The notes under the pieces: generated by a model
The model's database searches: none
What the model saw: only the letters and a program-made list of their open reading frames with translations
What the model was told of the DNA's origin: nothing
Part shown: positions 1 to 7,665 of the stretch, piece after piece
Layout: the number at the start of each line of letters is the position of its first letter
How positions within the stretch are numbered: position 1 is the stretch's first letter
Position numbers and translations under genes: made by a program
NCBI RefSeq assembly: GCF_900100395.1
Contig: NZ_FNFB01000006.1
Coordinates: 1 to 64,000, forward strand
Reading direction: 5' to 3'
DNA length: 64,000 bases
Origin: Nonomuraea maritima
GTDB taxonomy: Bacteria; Actinomycetota; Actinomycetes; Streptosporangiales; Streptosporangiaceae

Positions 1-352
1 GGCCGGCGGACGCCCGCGCACCCGGCCCGACCAGCTGATCGGCGACAAGGGCTACTCCAGCCGCAAGATCCGGCTCGACCTGCGCCGGCGCGGGATCAAG
101 GCGGTCATCCCCGAACGACGGGACCAGATCGCCAACCGCAAGCGCAAAGGCAGCCGCGGAGGCCGCCCCCACGCCTTCGACGCGCTCACCTACAAGCAGC
201 GCAACGTGGTCGAGCGCTGCATCGGCAAGCTCAAACAATGGCGTGCTATCGCCACCCGCTTCGACAAGCTGGCCAGCCGCTATCTGGCGGGTGTCACCAT
301 CGCCTCGCTCATGCTCTGGCTCCGGCACGCCGAATTATCAGACACGCCCTAG
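1..352 (+). mobile_element. Right end of an IS5-family-like insertion sequence (cut by the window edge)
   Basis: Holds the 3' part of a DDE transposase and ends at a likely terminal inverted repeat, which read inward from 352 begins CTAGGGCGTGTCTGATAATT. The left end lies outside the window. IS5-group elements often target CTAG or TA-type sites, and CTAG at 349-352 fits as the insertion target. The stop codon of the neighbouring dehydrogenase (TAG on the minus strand) lies inside this CTAG, so insertion would have left that gene intact. The exact IS boundary is inferred, because the other end cannot be compared. Confidence 0.7.
2..352 (+). CDS. IS5-family DDE transposase, C-terminal part (partial at window start)
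   Basis: The reading frame is open from base 2 to a TAG at 350-352. It encodes about 116 residues with the signature of the C-terminal catalytic half of IS5-type transposases: a DKGY motif near the start, then a run containing RNVVERCIGKLKQW, RFDKLASRYLAG and an apolar end (IASLMLWLRH). The Glu in the VERCIGKLKQ segment is the expected third acidic residue of the DDE triad. The N-terminal half lies outside the window, so intactness cannot be judged. Its stop codon overlaps the stop of the convergent dehydrogenase gene. Confidence 0.85.
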   Translation, partial: AGGRPRTRPDQLIGDKGYSSRKIRLDLRRRGIKAVIPERRDQIANRKRKGSRGGRPHAFDALTYKQRNVVERCIGKLKQWRAIATRFDKLASRYLAGVTIASLMLWLRHAELSDTP

Positions 353-1320
353 GCGGTCACCAGGTCGGCCGAGACCGTCCAGAGGCGCTCGGCGGCAGTG
401 GGATCGAGCGCCCATTCCTTGACGCCGTGCGGGTGTCGCGCGAGGTCGGCGTCGTTCGGAACGGTGTACGCCTCCTGCGCATCGTCGAGGTAGTGGCCTC
501 CGGAGCGGGCGAACTCCGGGGCGACGGCCGCGACGACGCTGGTGGCGGCTCCCTGCTCGACCGTTTTGTAGGTGAAGACTCCGGCGGCCTCGGCCGCGTC
601 GAGCGACGCCTTCTGCCGCGCTGTGAAGTTCCGCTGCAGCCCCGTCGCGACACCGCCGGGGTTCACCGTGTTGGCGACGATGCCGTCGGACGCCCAAAGG
701 CGGGTGGCCTCCACGGCGAACAGCGAGTTCGCCGTCTTCGACTGGGCGTAGGCGATCTGCGGGTCGTACCTGCGGCGCTCGAAGTGGAGGTCGTCGAAGT
801 CGATGCAGGAACGCATGTGCGCCGTCGAACTGACCGAGACGATCCGGGCTCCGTCGCGGTCGCCCGCTCCCAGGGCCAGGGCGTGGTGGAGGCCGACGGA
901 CAGGGCGAAGTGGCCGAGATGGTTCGTCGCGAACTGCAGCTCCCAGCCCTCACGCGTTCGTTCGAGGCCACCGGTGACCACGCCCGCGTTGTTGATCAGC
1001 AGATGGAGCGGACCGTTCCACGCCTCGACGAATCGCCCGACGGTGGCCATGTCGGCGAGGTCGAGCCGGACGACCCGGGGCCGGACCCCTCCGGTCGACC
1101 TCGCGATCGCCCCGGCGACGGCGTCGCCCGCGCCCGTGTTCCGGACCGCCAGCGTCACTTCCGCTCCGGCTGAGGCCAGCACACGAGCCGTCTCAGCCCC
1201 GATCCCGGAGGAACTTCCGGTCACGATCGCGCGGACGCCGGCGAGGTCGACGCCCTCCAGCACCTCGGCCGCGGTGCTGGAGGAGGTGAACGGCGTGGAG
1301 ATGAGTCTGCGTATGGCCAT
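349..1320 (-). CDS. Short-chain dehydrogenase/reductase (retinol-dehydrogenase-like)
   Basis: A 323-residue NAD(P)-dependent oxidoreductase of the classical SDR type. A short N-terminal extension precedes the cofactor motif TGSSSGIG. NNAG, a catalytic Ser in VSVSS and the active-site pair YAQSK follow, and the C-terminal half matches the WW-domain oxidoreductase/retinol dehydrogenase-like group. The substrate is not predictable. The ATG at 1318-1320 sits only 7 nt after a good -10 box, so the message is probably leaderless. It is divergent from a TetR gene that probably controls it. The gene ends exactly at the IS boundary. Confidence 0.85.
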   Translation of the reverse strand: MAIRRLISTPFTSSSTAAEVLEGVDLAGVRAIVTGSSSGIGAETARVLASAGAEVTLAVRNTGAGDAVAGAIARSTGGVRPRVVRLDLADMATVGRFVEAWNGPLHLLINNAGVVTGGLERTREGWELQFATNHLGHFALSVGLHHALALGAGDRDGARIVSVSSTAHMRSCIDFDDLHFERRRYDPQIAYAQSKTANSLFAVEATRLWASDGIVANTVNPGGVATGLQRNFTARQKASLDAAEAAGVFTYKTVEQGAATSVVAAVAPEFARSGGHYLDDAQEAYTVPNDADLARHPHGVKEWALDPTAAERLWTVSADLVTA

Positions 1321-1327
1321 TGCCGTG

Positions 1328-1356
1328 ACTATACAGACTGGACATGAATTGTCTAG
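1328..1356. promoter_or_regulatory. Leaderless promoter and TetR-type operator between SDR and TetR genes
   Basis: On the minus strand TAGACA (1350-1355) and TATAGT (1328-1333) are spaced by 16 nt, and the dehydrogenase ATG begins 7 nt after the -10. Over the same bases lies an imperfect palindrome, CTgGACA-N5-TGTCtAG at 1338-1356, placed to occlude the promoter. This is the expected arrangement for autorepression and partner repression by the divergent TetR protein. The sequence elements are seen directly; the binding is inferred. Confidence 0.55.
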
Positions 1357-1383
1357 TGCGTTTATGGCTCGTATGCTCGTCTC

Positions 1384-1956
1384 ATGAGCAGTTCCGAGGT
1401 CGGTCACCCGCCGCCGACAGTCGCCGATGCCGACCGCCGGACCATGGTTCTCGACTCCGCCATGGTCACGTTCGCGCGGTTCGGCTACCGGAAGACCTCG
1501 ATGGAGGAGGTGGCGCGGGCGGCGCGCATCTCCCGGCCGGGGCTCTACTTCCTCTTCTCCTCGAAGGAGGCCCTGTTCCGTGCCGCGGTCGGCCAGGCAC
1601 TGCATCGCGACCTCACAGTGGTCGAACACGTCCTGGCCGACACCGGCCGGCCCCTTCTGGAGCGTCTCGTCGAAGCGTTCGACCAGTGGGCGGGCCGCTA
1701 CATCGGCCCGCTGACGAGCGATGTCGCGATGGTCATCGAGGACAATCCCGACCTCGTCGGGGAGATCATCGACACCTTGCGGCGGCGTTTCGAGGAGCTG
1801 GTCACAGACGCGATCGCCATCAGGTCGGGACGAGAGGCGGCGCTCCCTGTCGCGCAAACGATGATCAGCGCATCGATCGGCATCAAGCATCAGGTCGCAT
1901 CGCGGGAGGACTACCGCGAACGGCTGGAGGTGGCCGTTGATCTCTTGCTGCCCTGA
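1384..1956 (+). CDS. TetR/AcrR family transcriptional regulator
   Basis: A 190-residue repressor-type protein. The N-terminal helix-turn-helix covers about residues 20-65 (MVTFARFGYRKTSMEEVA, then ISRPGLYFLFSSKEALF), the usual TetR DNA-binding signature. The C-terminal ligand/dimer domain is divergent and gives no ligand. It is divergently transcribed from the short-chain dehydrogenase at 349-1320 with a 63-nt shared region containing a palindrome, so it probably controls that gene and itself. Confidence 0.9.
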   Translation: MSSSEVGHPPPTVADADRRTMVLDSAMVTFARFGYRKTSMEEVARAARISRPGLYFLFSSKEALFRAAVGQALHRDLTVVEHVLADTGRPLLERLVEAFDQWAGRYIGPLTSDVAMVIEDNPDLVGEIIDTLRRRFEELVTDAIAIRSGREAALPVAQTMISASIGIKHQVASREDYRERLEVAVDLLLP

Positions 1957-1967
1957 AGCCGCTGCCC

Positions 1968-2702
1968 CTACCAGGGCACGGTGGTTCCGTCCCAGCTGAA
2001 GAAGCCGCCGGTGGGGGCGTCGTCCGGGAGCAGGGCCAGGCGGACGGCGCCCGCCGCGGCCTCGGCGGGGTCGCCGTCGGCGGACGTGGCGCGTTCGTTG
2101 AGGTCGGTCCGCCGCAGCCCAGGGGCCAGGGCGTTGACCTTGAACCCCGCGCTCTCGAGCGCCTGCGCGTAGTAGACGGTGAGCGCGTTCAGCGCCGTCT
2201 TGGACGAGCGGTAGGCGGCCCCGGCGCCGCGCGAGAACGCGAACGCCCGCTCCGGATCGGTGCTCCAGGCCAGCGACCCCGTGCCGCTGGAGATGTTCAC
2301 GATCCGCGGCCTCGGGGAACGGCGCAGCGCCGGCAGGAAGGCGTTGGTGACCGCGACGACACCGAACACGTTCGTCTCGTACGTACGCCGGAAGGCGTCC
2401 AGGTCCGACTCGGGGGCCGGTGCGTCCTCGGCCATGATCCCGGCGTTGTTGACCAGGATGTCCAGGTCGCCGACCTGATGAGCCGCCGCCGCGATGCTCT
2501 CGGGATCGGTGACGTCGAGGACCAGCAGCCTGGCCCTGCCGCCGATCTCCTCGACGGCTCGCCGTCCCCGCTCAGGGTCGCGCGACCCGACGTGGACGAT
2601 CAGGCCCGCGTCGGCGAGTTGCCTGGCTGTCTCCTTGCCGATCCCCTTGTTGGCGCCCGTGACCAGGGCGGTGGAATCGTGCGGTGTCGCGACATCGTTC
2701 AT
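1968..2702 (-). CDS. Short-chain dehydrogenase/reductase paired with an MmyB-type regulator
   Basis: A 244-residue classical SDR: cofactor motif TGANKGIG near residue 14, a D in LDVTD for the adenine ring, NNAG, catalytic Ser in NISSGTG and YRSSK. It ends in the conserved GGFFSWDG region typical of actinobacterial SDRs next to XRE/MmyB regulators. The ATG at 2700-2702 is chosen because the SDR fold begins about ten residues later; the frame extends further upstream into the divergent regulator's promoter. Role likely reduction of a small carbonyl or quinone compound, substrate unknown. It converges on the TetR gene with an 11-nt gap. Confidence 0.87.
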   Translation of the reverse strand: MNDVATPHDSTALVTGANKGIGKETARQLADAGLIVHVGSRDPERGRRAVEEIGGRARLLVLDVTDPESIAAAAHQVGDLDILVNNAGIMAEDAPAPESDLDAFRRTYETNVFGVVAVTNAFLPALRRSPRPRIVNISSGTGSLAWSTDPERAFAFSRGAGAAYRSSKTALNALTVYYAQALESAGFKVNALAPGLRRTDLNERATSADGDPAEAAAGAVRLALLPDDAPTGGFFSWDGTTVPW

Positions 2703-2735
2703 ACCTCGACGATTCCGCAGCGGGACGGGCGTAAC

Positions 2736-2754
2736 CAGGGACAACCGATCCCTG
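2736..2754. promoter_or_regulatory. Inverted repeat in the SDR / MmyB-type regulator divergon
   Basis: CAGGGA-N7-TCCCTG lies in the 71-nt region between the divergent starts at 2702 and 2774. On the minus strand it overlaps a plausible promoter (CTGACA, 17 nt, GTTACG). It is a good candidate operator for the XRE protein encoded next door; no experimental site is known to me for this pair. Confidence 0.4.
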
Positions 2755-2773
2755 TCAGCCGGAGGGTGCATAC

Positions 2774-3589
2774 ATGGCGAAACAGGACCTGGCCCGCTTC
2801 CTCCGCGACCGGCGCGAGAGCCTGCGCCCCGAGGACCTGGGGCTGCCGCCCGGCCGGCGTCGCCGTACGCCCGGTCTGCGCAGGGAGGAGGTCGCCGAGC
2901 TGGCCGGCATGTCCGCCGACTACTACACCCGGCTCGAGCAGGCGCGCGGCCCCCGCCCGTCCGCGGCCGTGCTGGACGCCCTTACCGGCGCGCTGCGGCT
3001 GGATCTCGTCGAGCGCACGCATCTGTTCCAGCTCGCCGGGACGCCGCACACCCCACCGCCTGGACCGGTGCGGCGGGTGCGCCCGTACGTGGCCGGTCTC
3101 CTCGAACGCCTCCCCGACACGGCGGCCTTCGTCACCGACGCCCGCTACGACGTCATCGCCTGGAACCCGCTCGCCGACGCGTTGCTGGGCGACCACCTCA
3201 GGGCGGAGCCCAACCTGGCCCGCCGGCGGTTCCTCGGCGAGCAGCCGTTCTACGCGGAAGGTGCGAGCTGGGAGGAGTTCGGCGGTGTCGTGGTCTCCCG
3301 GCTGCGCCGGGCCGCCGAGCGTCACCCCGGCGACAGGGCTCTCGGTGGGCTGCTGGCCGAGCTGCGGGCCGGGAGCGAGGAGTTCGTCGCGCTCTGGGCC
3401 GCCAACCCCGTGCACGCGCCGGGGCACCGGACCAAGACCCTCCGGCATCGCGAGCTGGGCCCGCTGAAGGTGAACTGCGACGTGCTCGTCGTCCCCGACG
3501 ACGACCACCAGGTGGTCTTCATGACCGCGGACGCGGGCAGCCCCGCCGCCCGCGCCCTGCGCCACCTCCGCCCGGTGGACGGGCCGTGA
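2774..3589 (+). CDS. XRE-family regulator with MmyB-like ligand-binding domain
   Basis: A 271-residue protein. An N-terminal HTH (about residues 8-75) has the RRRTPGLRREEVAELAG and YYTRLEQARG motifs that define the MmyB-like XRE group. A C-terminal MmyB-type PAS-like domain (about residues 100-265) carries the usual landmarks (AWNPLADALLGD, LRAGSEEFVALWA). Members of this family are commonly divergent from a short-chain dehydrogenase, as here, and are thought to sense a lipid or small ligand. A GGAGGG ribosome site precedes the ATG by 6 nt. Confidence 0.92.
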   Translation: MAKQDLARFLRDRRESLRPEDLGLPPGRRRRTPGLRREEVAELAGMSADYYTRLEQARGPRPSAAVLDALTGALRLDLVERTHLFQLAGTPHTPPPGPVRRVRPYVAGLLERLPDTAAFVTDARYDVIAWNPLADALLGDHLRAEPNLARRRFLGEQPFYAEGASWEEFGGVVVSRLRRAAERHPGDRALGGLLAELRAGSEEFVALWAANPVHAPGHRTKTLRHRELGPLKVNCDVLVVPDDDHQVVFMTADAGSPAARALRHLRPVDGP

Positions 3590-3741
3590 CGCGGCAGCAA
3601 GCGCCCGCGACACTGATCTTTTTCGCGCCATAAATGGCAAAAAAGGTGATCATGCGGTGATTTATCCGAATTTGCGGTGAGCACTCCTGCGCCCCGGCTA
3701 CCCTGAGGCATTCCCGCCCGCCTTCCCCTCGGAGTACCCCA
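3590..3741. other. Intergenic region with AT-rich palindrome and 20-bp-spaced direct repeats
   Basis: This 152-nt spacer is unusually AT-rich for the window. It has a perfect palindrome GCCAT-AA-ATGGC at 3627-3638 flanked by T and A tracts, then two copies of TGCGGTGA at 3653-3660 and 3673-3680, exactly 20 bp apart (two helical turns). The palindrome could act as a terminator for the upstream regulator gene; the direct repeats look like a tandem activator or repressor site for the downstream small membrane protein. No regulator can be assigned. Confidence 0.4.
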
Positions 3742-3927
3742 ATGGCTCTCGACGCGATCCTGCAGGCGTTCGTCACCATGAACAGCCTGGCCACCAGCCC
3801 CTTCGTGCTTCTGGTGGTCGCTTTCATCGGTTCCTATCTGGGGATCCGCGCCGTCGAGGTCATCCCGTTCACCCGCCGGATCATCGAACGCCGCGACGCC
3901 CAGGCCGCCGCCGCGGAGCGCGAGTAG
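3742..3927 (+). CDS. Small single-pass membrane protein
   Basis: A 61-residue protein. Residues 20-38 form one apolar helix ([19 protein letters not shown]), followed by a basic/charged tail rich in Arg, Glu and Ala. The charge pattern suggests the tail is cytoplasmic. I do not recognise a family. It lies 62 nt upstream of folD in the same direction and has an AT-rich regulatory region of its own. Coding is supported by the coherent membrane helix and the GC-rich third positions, but the protein is short. Confidence 0.5.
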   Translation: MALDAILQAFVTMNSLATSPFVLLVVAFIGSYLGIRAVEVIPFTRRIIERRDAQAAAAERE

Positions 3928-3989
3928 CCTCCTGCCGCAACGCGAAGGGTCTGTACGAAGGCCGTGAGCAGGCATGGAAGGATTGCCGC

Positions 3990-4844
3990 ATGAGCGCAGT
4001 GAAACTCGATGGCAAGGCGACCGCCGCAAAGATCAAGGCAGACCTGACGAAGCGCGTGGCCGCGCTCAGGGAACGCGGCATCACGCCCGGCCTGGGCACC
4101 GTGCTCGTGGGTGACGACCCCGGCAGCCAGATCTACGTCGCGGGCAAGCACCGCGACTGCGCCGAGGTCGGCATCGCCTCCATCCGCGTCGACCTCCCGG
4201 CCACCGCCACCCAGGCCGACGTCGAGTCGGCGATCGACGAGCTCAACGCGTCACCGGAGTGCACCGGCTACATCGTCCAGCTCCCGCTGCCCAAGCAGCT
4301 CGACACGATGGCGCTGCTGGAGCGCATCGACCCGGCCAAGGACGCCGACGGCCTCCACCCGGTCAACCTCGGCCGCCTCGTCCACATGGTCGACGCGCCG
4401 CTGCCCTGCACCCCGCACGGCATCGTGCTCCTCCTGCAGGAGTACGGCGTGCCGATCAAGGGCGCCGACGTGGTCGTGGTCGGCCGCGGCATCACGGTGG
4501 GCCGCTCGCTGGGCCTGCTGCTGACCCGTCGCAGCGAGAACGCCACGGTGACCCTCTGCCACACCGGCACGCAGGACCTCGCCGCCCACGTGCGCCGCGC
4601 CGACATCGTGGTGGCGGCGGCCGGGGTGCCCGGGCTCATCACGCGCGACATGGTCAAGCCCGGCGCGGCCGTCCTCGACGTGGGCGTCTCCCGGGTCAAC
4701 GGCAAGATCGCCGGTGACGTCGCGCCCGACGTGGAAGAGGTCGCCGGCTTCCTCACGCCCAACCCGGGCGGTGTCGGGCCGATGACGCGCGCGCTGCTGC
4801 TGGCCAACGTCGTCGAGGCCGCCGAGCACGCCCAGCGAGGCTGA
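3990..4844 (+). CDS. folD: Bifunctional methylenetetrahydrofolate dehydrogenase / methenyltetrahydrofolate cyclohydrolase
   Basis: FolD (284 residues, normal length) interconverts 5,10-methylene- and 10-formyl-tetrahydrofolate using NADP. Landmarks are the catalytic Tyr49 and Lys53 in the YVAGK segment, [20 protein letters not shown] and PCTPHG in the catalytic domain. A Rossmann segment [10 protein letters not shown] and the C-terminal [10 protein letters not shown] follow. Start ATG 3990 follows a GGAAGGAT-like site. In many actinobacteria folD is next to a DUF3017 gene and near mdh; here that DUF3017 gene is 9 kb away beside citrate synthase. A strong hairpin follows the stop. Confidence 0.97.
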   Translation: MSAVKLDGKATAAKIKADLTKRVAALRERGITPGLGTVLVGDDPGSQIYVAGKHRDCAEVGIASIRVDLPATATQADVESAIDELNASPECTGYIVQLPLPKQLDTMALLERIDPAKDADGLHPVNLGRLVHMVDAPLPCTPHGIVLLLQEYGVPIKGADVVVVGRGITVGRSLGLLLTRRSENATVTLCHTGTQDLAAHVRRADIVVAAAGVPGLITRDMVKPGAAVLDVGVSRVNGKIAGDVAPDVEEVAGFLTPNPGGVGPMTRALLLANVVEAAEHAQRG

Positions 4845-4853
4845 CCCCCGGAC

Positions 4854-4879
4854 GGCGGGCGTCAGCCCTGACGCCCGCC
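4854..4879 (+). terminator. Hairpin after folD
   Basis: Perfect 12-bp inverted repeat, GGCGGGCGTCAG at 4854-4865 and CTGACGCCCGCC at 4868-4879, with a 2-nt loop, 9 nt after the folD stop. There is no T tract, as is common for actinobacterial hairpin terminators. Confidence 0.65.
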
Positions 4880-4923
4880 CAGGCCGTCCGACGCGCACCC
4901 CCTGACGTCCGCCCGGGAGCATC

Positions 4924-5748
4924 ATGCCTGCGACGATCTGCCTGACCTTCGACTTCGACGCCATCTCGCTGTGGCAGGCGCGTGGCCAGACCACCCCTGG
5001 CCCCGTGTCGCGGGGCGAGTTCGGGGCGCACGCGGTGCCGCGCATCCTCAGGACGTTGCGCGAACGCGGCATCACCGCGACGTTCTTCGTCCCCGGGCAC
5101 ACCGTCGACACCTATCCCGCCCAGTGCGCCATGATCGCCGAGGCCGGACACGAGATCGCCCTGCACGGGTACGTCCACGAGCCCGTCTCCACGCTCGACC
5201 GTGACGCCGAGCTGGCCGCCGGCGAGCGGGCACGGGCGTCGATCAGGCGGGTGACGGGGTACGAGCCCCGCGGCAACCGCACGCCGAGCTGGGACTTCAC
5301 CTCCTCCACCGTCGAGGTGCTGCTGGAGCTCGGCATCGAGTACGACTCGAGCCTGATGGCCACCGACTACGCCCCCTACTACGCCAGGCGCGGCGACGTG
5401 GCCGATCCCGACGGGCCGTACCGGTTCGGGGAGCCCACCTCGCTCGTGGAGCTGCCGGTGTCGTGGTCGCTCGACGACTACCCGCACTTCGAGTACCTGC
5501 GTACCGACTCCGGGATTCTGCCCGGCCTGCGTGATCCACGCGCGGTGTTCGGCAACTTCCTCGACGACGTCGACTACATGCTGCGTGAGGAGCCCGGCGG
5601 GGTGTGCGTGCTGACGTTCCATCCGCAGGTCATCGGGCGCGGGCATCGCATGCTGGCGCTCGAACGGTTCCTCGACGCCTGCCTCGAGCGGCCGCTCGTC
5701 TTCCGTACGTGCCTGGAGGCCGCCCGCGCCTTCCGGGACGGGGCCTGA
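4924..5748 (+). CDS. Cytoplasmic polysaccharide-deacetylase family protein (PuuE/HP0310-like)
   Basis: A 274-residue NodB-fold hydrolase without signal peptide. The metal-binding triad motifs are visible: TFDFDA near residue 8, HGYVHEP near residue 82 and RTPSWDFT near residue 120; FHPQ near residue 236 is the last catalytic motif. The DFD and HxxxH arrangement without secretion signal is characteristic of the cyclic-imidase/peptidoglycan-deacetylase-like branch (allantoinase PuuE, H. pylori HP0310). Substrate therefore uncertain: a ureide, a cyclic imide or an N-acetyl sugar. It starts 79 nt after folD behind a hairpin, so it probably has its own promoter. Confidence 0.85.
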   Translation: MPATICLTFDFDAISLWQARGQTTPGPVSRGEFGAHAVPRILRTLRERGITATFFVPGHTVDTYPAQCAMIAEAGHEIALHGYVHEPVSTLDRDAELAAGERARASIRRVTGYEPRGNRTPSWDFTSSTVEVLLELGIEYDSSLMATDYAPYYARRGDVADPDGPYRFGEPTSLVELPVSWSLDDYPHFEYLRTDSGILPGLRDPRAVFGNFLDDVDYMLREEPGGVCVLTFHPQVIGRGHRMLALERFLDACLERPLVFRTCLEAARAFRDGA

Positions 5749-5767
5749 CCCGCGAGTCCAGGCCCCG
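5739..5767 (+). terminator. Hairpin at the end of the deacetylase gene
   Basis: CGGGGCCTG at 5739-5747 pairs with CAGGCCCCG at 5759-5767 across an 11-nt loop; the left arm includes the stop codon. Probably an intrinsic terminator lacking a T tract. Confidence 0.5.
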
Positions 5768-5891
5768 CGCGGGTCGCACATGCTTTCGTGGCGGGTTCTT
5801 GGCGCTCCGATCGGGCGCGAACGGGCACAAGTGCGACAGGGCCGGCACGTCCGGCACGTCACCCGATGTACGCACCAGAGGAGCTACCCGT

Positions 5892-6176
5892 ATGTCCACT
5901 TATCAGGATCTCACCGCCAAGCAGAAGAGCGCTCTGGAGAGCGCCGCGCTCAAGGTCATCAACGCGCGCGCCGAGGGGCGTTCGATGCTGATGCGCGCCG
6001 GGATCGAGCCGCCGTCCGATCCCAGCTGGTTCGGCAGCCCGTGTGGGATGCAGTCGTGCGGCTGCAATGACTACACCGGCCACGGTGGGGCCTGCGAGAC
6101 CGGGATCACCGGCCCCACCGGGGGCGCCGTCATCGACACGTGCGGACACGAGCCGTCCGAGCACCTCGAGACCTGA
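5892..6176 (+). CDS. Small Cys/His-rich protein, possibly metal-binding (DUF6422-like)
   Basis: A 94-residue protein. The N-terminal half is an amphipathic helical stretch (LTAKQKSALESAALKVI). The C-terminal half carries clustered Cys and His: Cys51, Cys56, Cys58, Cys68, Cys84, His86 and His91 (motifs CGCNDY and CGHEPSEH). That pattern suits a zinc site. I believe related actinobacterial proteins are catalogued as DUF6422, but this assignment is from memory. The ATG at 5892 follows GAGGAG at 5879-5884 with about 7 nt spacing. Convergent with the aldehyde dehydrogenase; stand-alone transcript. Confidence 0.75.
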   Translation: MSTYQDLTAKQKSALESAALKVINARAEGRSMLMRAGIEPPSDPSWFGSPCGMQSCGCNDYTGHGGACETGITGPTGGAVIDTCGHEPSEHLET

Positions 6177-6188
6177 GCACGCGGTCCG

Positions 6189-7649
6189 CTAGAACGGGTA
6201 ACGGGCGATGTCGCCCTGCATGGTGACCCACTGGGTCTCGGTGAAGGCGTCGACGTTGGCACCCGTGCCGCCGAACCTGGAGCCCGTGCCCGACGCGCCC
6301 ATCCCGCCGAAGGGAGCGACCGCCTCGTCGTCCACCGTCTGGTCGTTGATGTGCACGATGCCCGTCGGCACCAGGTCGGCCAGGGCCAGGCCCTTCATCA
6401 CGTCGCGGGTCAGGATGCCGAGCGACAGGCCGTACTCGGAGTCCGCCGCGAGAGCGGCGGCCTCCTCCATCGTGGCGAACGTCGTCACCGGCGCGACCGG
6501 CCCGAAGACCTCCTCTGCGTACGCGGGCGCGCCGACCGGCACCTCGGCCAGCACGGTGGGCCGGTAGAACAGCCCCTCGTACGTGCCGCCCGCCGCGAGC
6601 CTGGCCCCGGCCGCCACGCTGTCGGTGACCAGCCGGTGCACGCGGTCGCGCTGCCGCTCGTCGATGAGCGGGCCGAGCGCCACCTGGCCGGTGGCAGGGT
6701 CGCCGATCGGCAGCGCGGCGGCCTTGGCGGCCAGGCGCTCGACGTACTCCTCGGCCACGGCCTCGTGCACGATGTGCCGGCCCGTGGTCATGCAGATCTG
6801 GCCCTGGTGGAAGAACGACGCCCACGCGCCCGCCGACACGGCCGCCTCCAGGTCGGCGTCGTCGAAGACCACGAGGGCCGAGTTGCCGCCCAGCTCCAGG
6901 TGGGCGCGCTTGAGCGAACGGGCGGCCAGCTCGCCCACGGCCCGGCCCGCGGCGGTGGAGCCGGTGAAGGAGATGACCGGGATGTTCGGGTCGCTCACCA
7001 TGGCCTGGCCCGCGTCCGCGCCGCCGGGCAGCACGTGCAGCAGCCCGCTCGGCAGGCCCGCCTCCTCGAAGACGCGGGCGACCGCGTACCCGCCGCACAC
7101 CGCGGTGCGCGGGTCGGGCTTGAACACGACCGCGTTGCCGAGCGCCAGCGCCGGGGCGACGGACCTGATGCCGAGGATCAGCGGGAAGTTGAACGGTGCG
7201 ATCACGCCGACCACCCCGACCGGCACCCGGCGCGCCAGGCTGAGCCGCTTGTGGGCCGTCGGCAACACCTCGCCGAGCGGCTGCGAGGCCAGCGCCGCCG
7301 CCTCGTAGCACTCCTGCGCGGCCACGTGCGTCTCGAAGCCCGCCTTGCCGGGCACGCCGCCGGACTCGCGCACGATCCAGTCCTGGATCTCCTGCGCGTG
7401 TTCCTCGAACAGCCGCCCGGCCCGCCGGAGCGGCGCCGCCCGCTCCTGGTACGGGGTGGCGGCCCACTCCCGCTGCGCCTCGCGCGCCCGTGCGGCGGCG
7501 GCCGTCACGTCGTCGGGTCCTGCGGCGCCGGCGCGGCCCAGCTCGTTGCCGGTGGCGGGCTCGATGACGGGGAAGTCGCCGGAGCGCGAGTGCGTCCAGC
7601 CGCCATCGAAGATCATTCCGGTCCAGATCTTGGGGTCGAGGAAGGTCAT
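6189..7649 (-). CDS. NAD(P)-dependent aldehyde dehydrogenase (benzaldehyde-dehydrogenase-like)
   Basis: A 486-residue ALDH of normal length. The catalytic Glu lies in LELGGNSALVVF, the nucleophile Cys in HQGQICMTTGRH, and the cofactor Gly motif in FTGSTAAGRAVGE. N-terminal and C-terminal landmarks (GVVGVIAPFNFP; PFGGMGASGTGSRFGG) match the vanillin/benzaldehyde dehydrogenase branch. The gene starts 16 nt after the stop of a benzoylformate-decarboxylase-like gene. The natural inference is that it oxidises the aldehyde released by that decarboxylase to the acid. The true substrate is not proven. Confidence 0.93.
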   Translation of the reverse strand: MTFLDPKIWTGMIFDGGWTHSRSGDFPVIEPATGNELGRAGAAGPDDVTAAAARAREAQREWAATPYQERAAPLRRAGRLFEEHAQEIQDWIVRESGGVPGKAGFETHVAAQECYEAAALASQPLGEVLPTAHKRLSLARRVPVGVVGVIAPFNFPLILGIRSVAPALALGNAVVFKPDPRTAVCGGYAVARVFEEAGLPSGLLHVLPGGADAGQAMVSDPNIPVISFTGSTAAGRAVGELAARSLKRAHLELGGNSALVVFDDADLEAAVSAGAWASFFHQGQICMTTGRHIVHEAVAEEYVERLAAKAAALPIGDPATGQVALGPLIDERQRDRVHRLVTDSVAAGARLAAGGTYEGLFYRPTVLAEVPVGAPAYAEEVFGPVAPVTTFATMEEAAALAADSEYGLSLGILTRDVMKGLALADLVPTGIVHINDQTVDDEAVAPFGGMGASGTGSRFGGTGANVDAFTETQWVTMQGDIARYPF

Positions 7650-7665
7650 GGTTCTCCTTGGGGGG

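Noticed and set aside
349..1890. A longer 513-residue version of the first dehydrogenase
   Set aside because: The extra N-terminal part is antisense to the TetR gene; a promoter -10 box lies 7 nt before the ATG at 1320.
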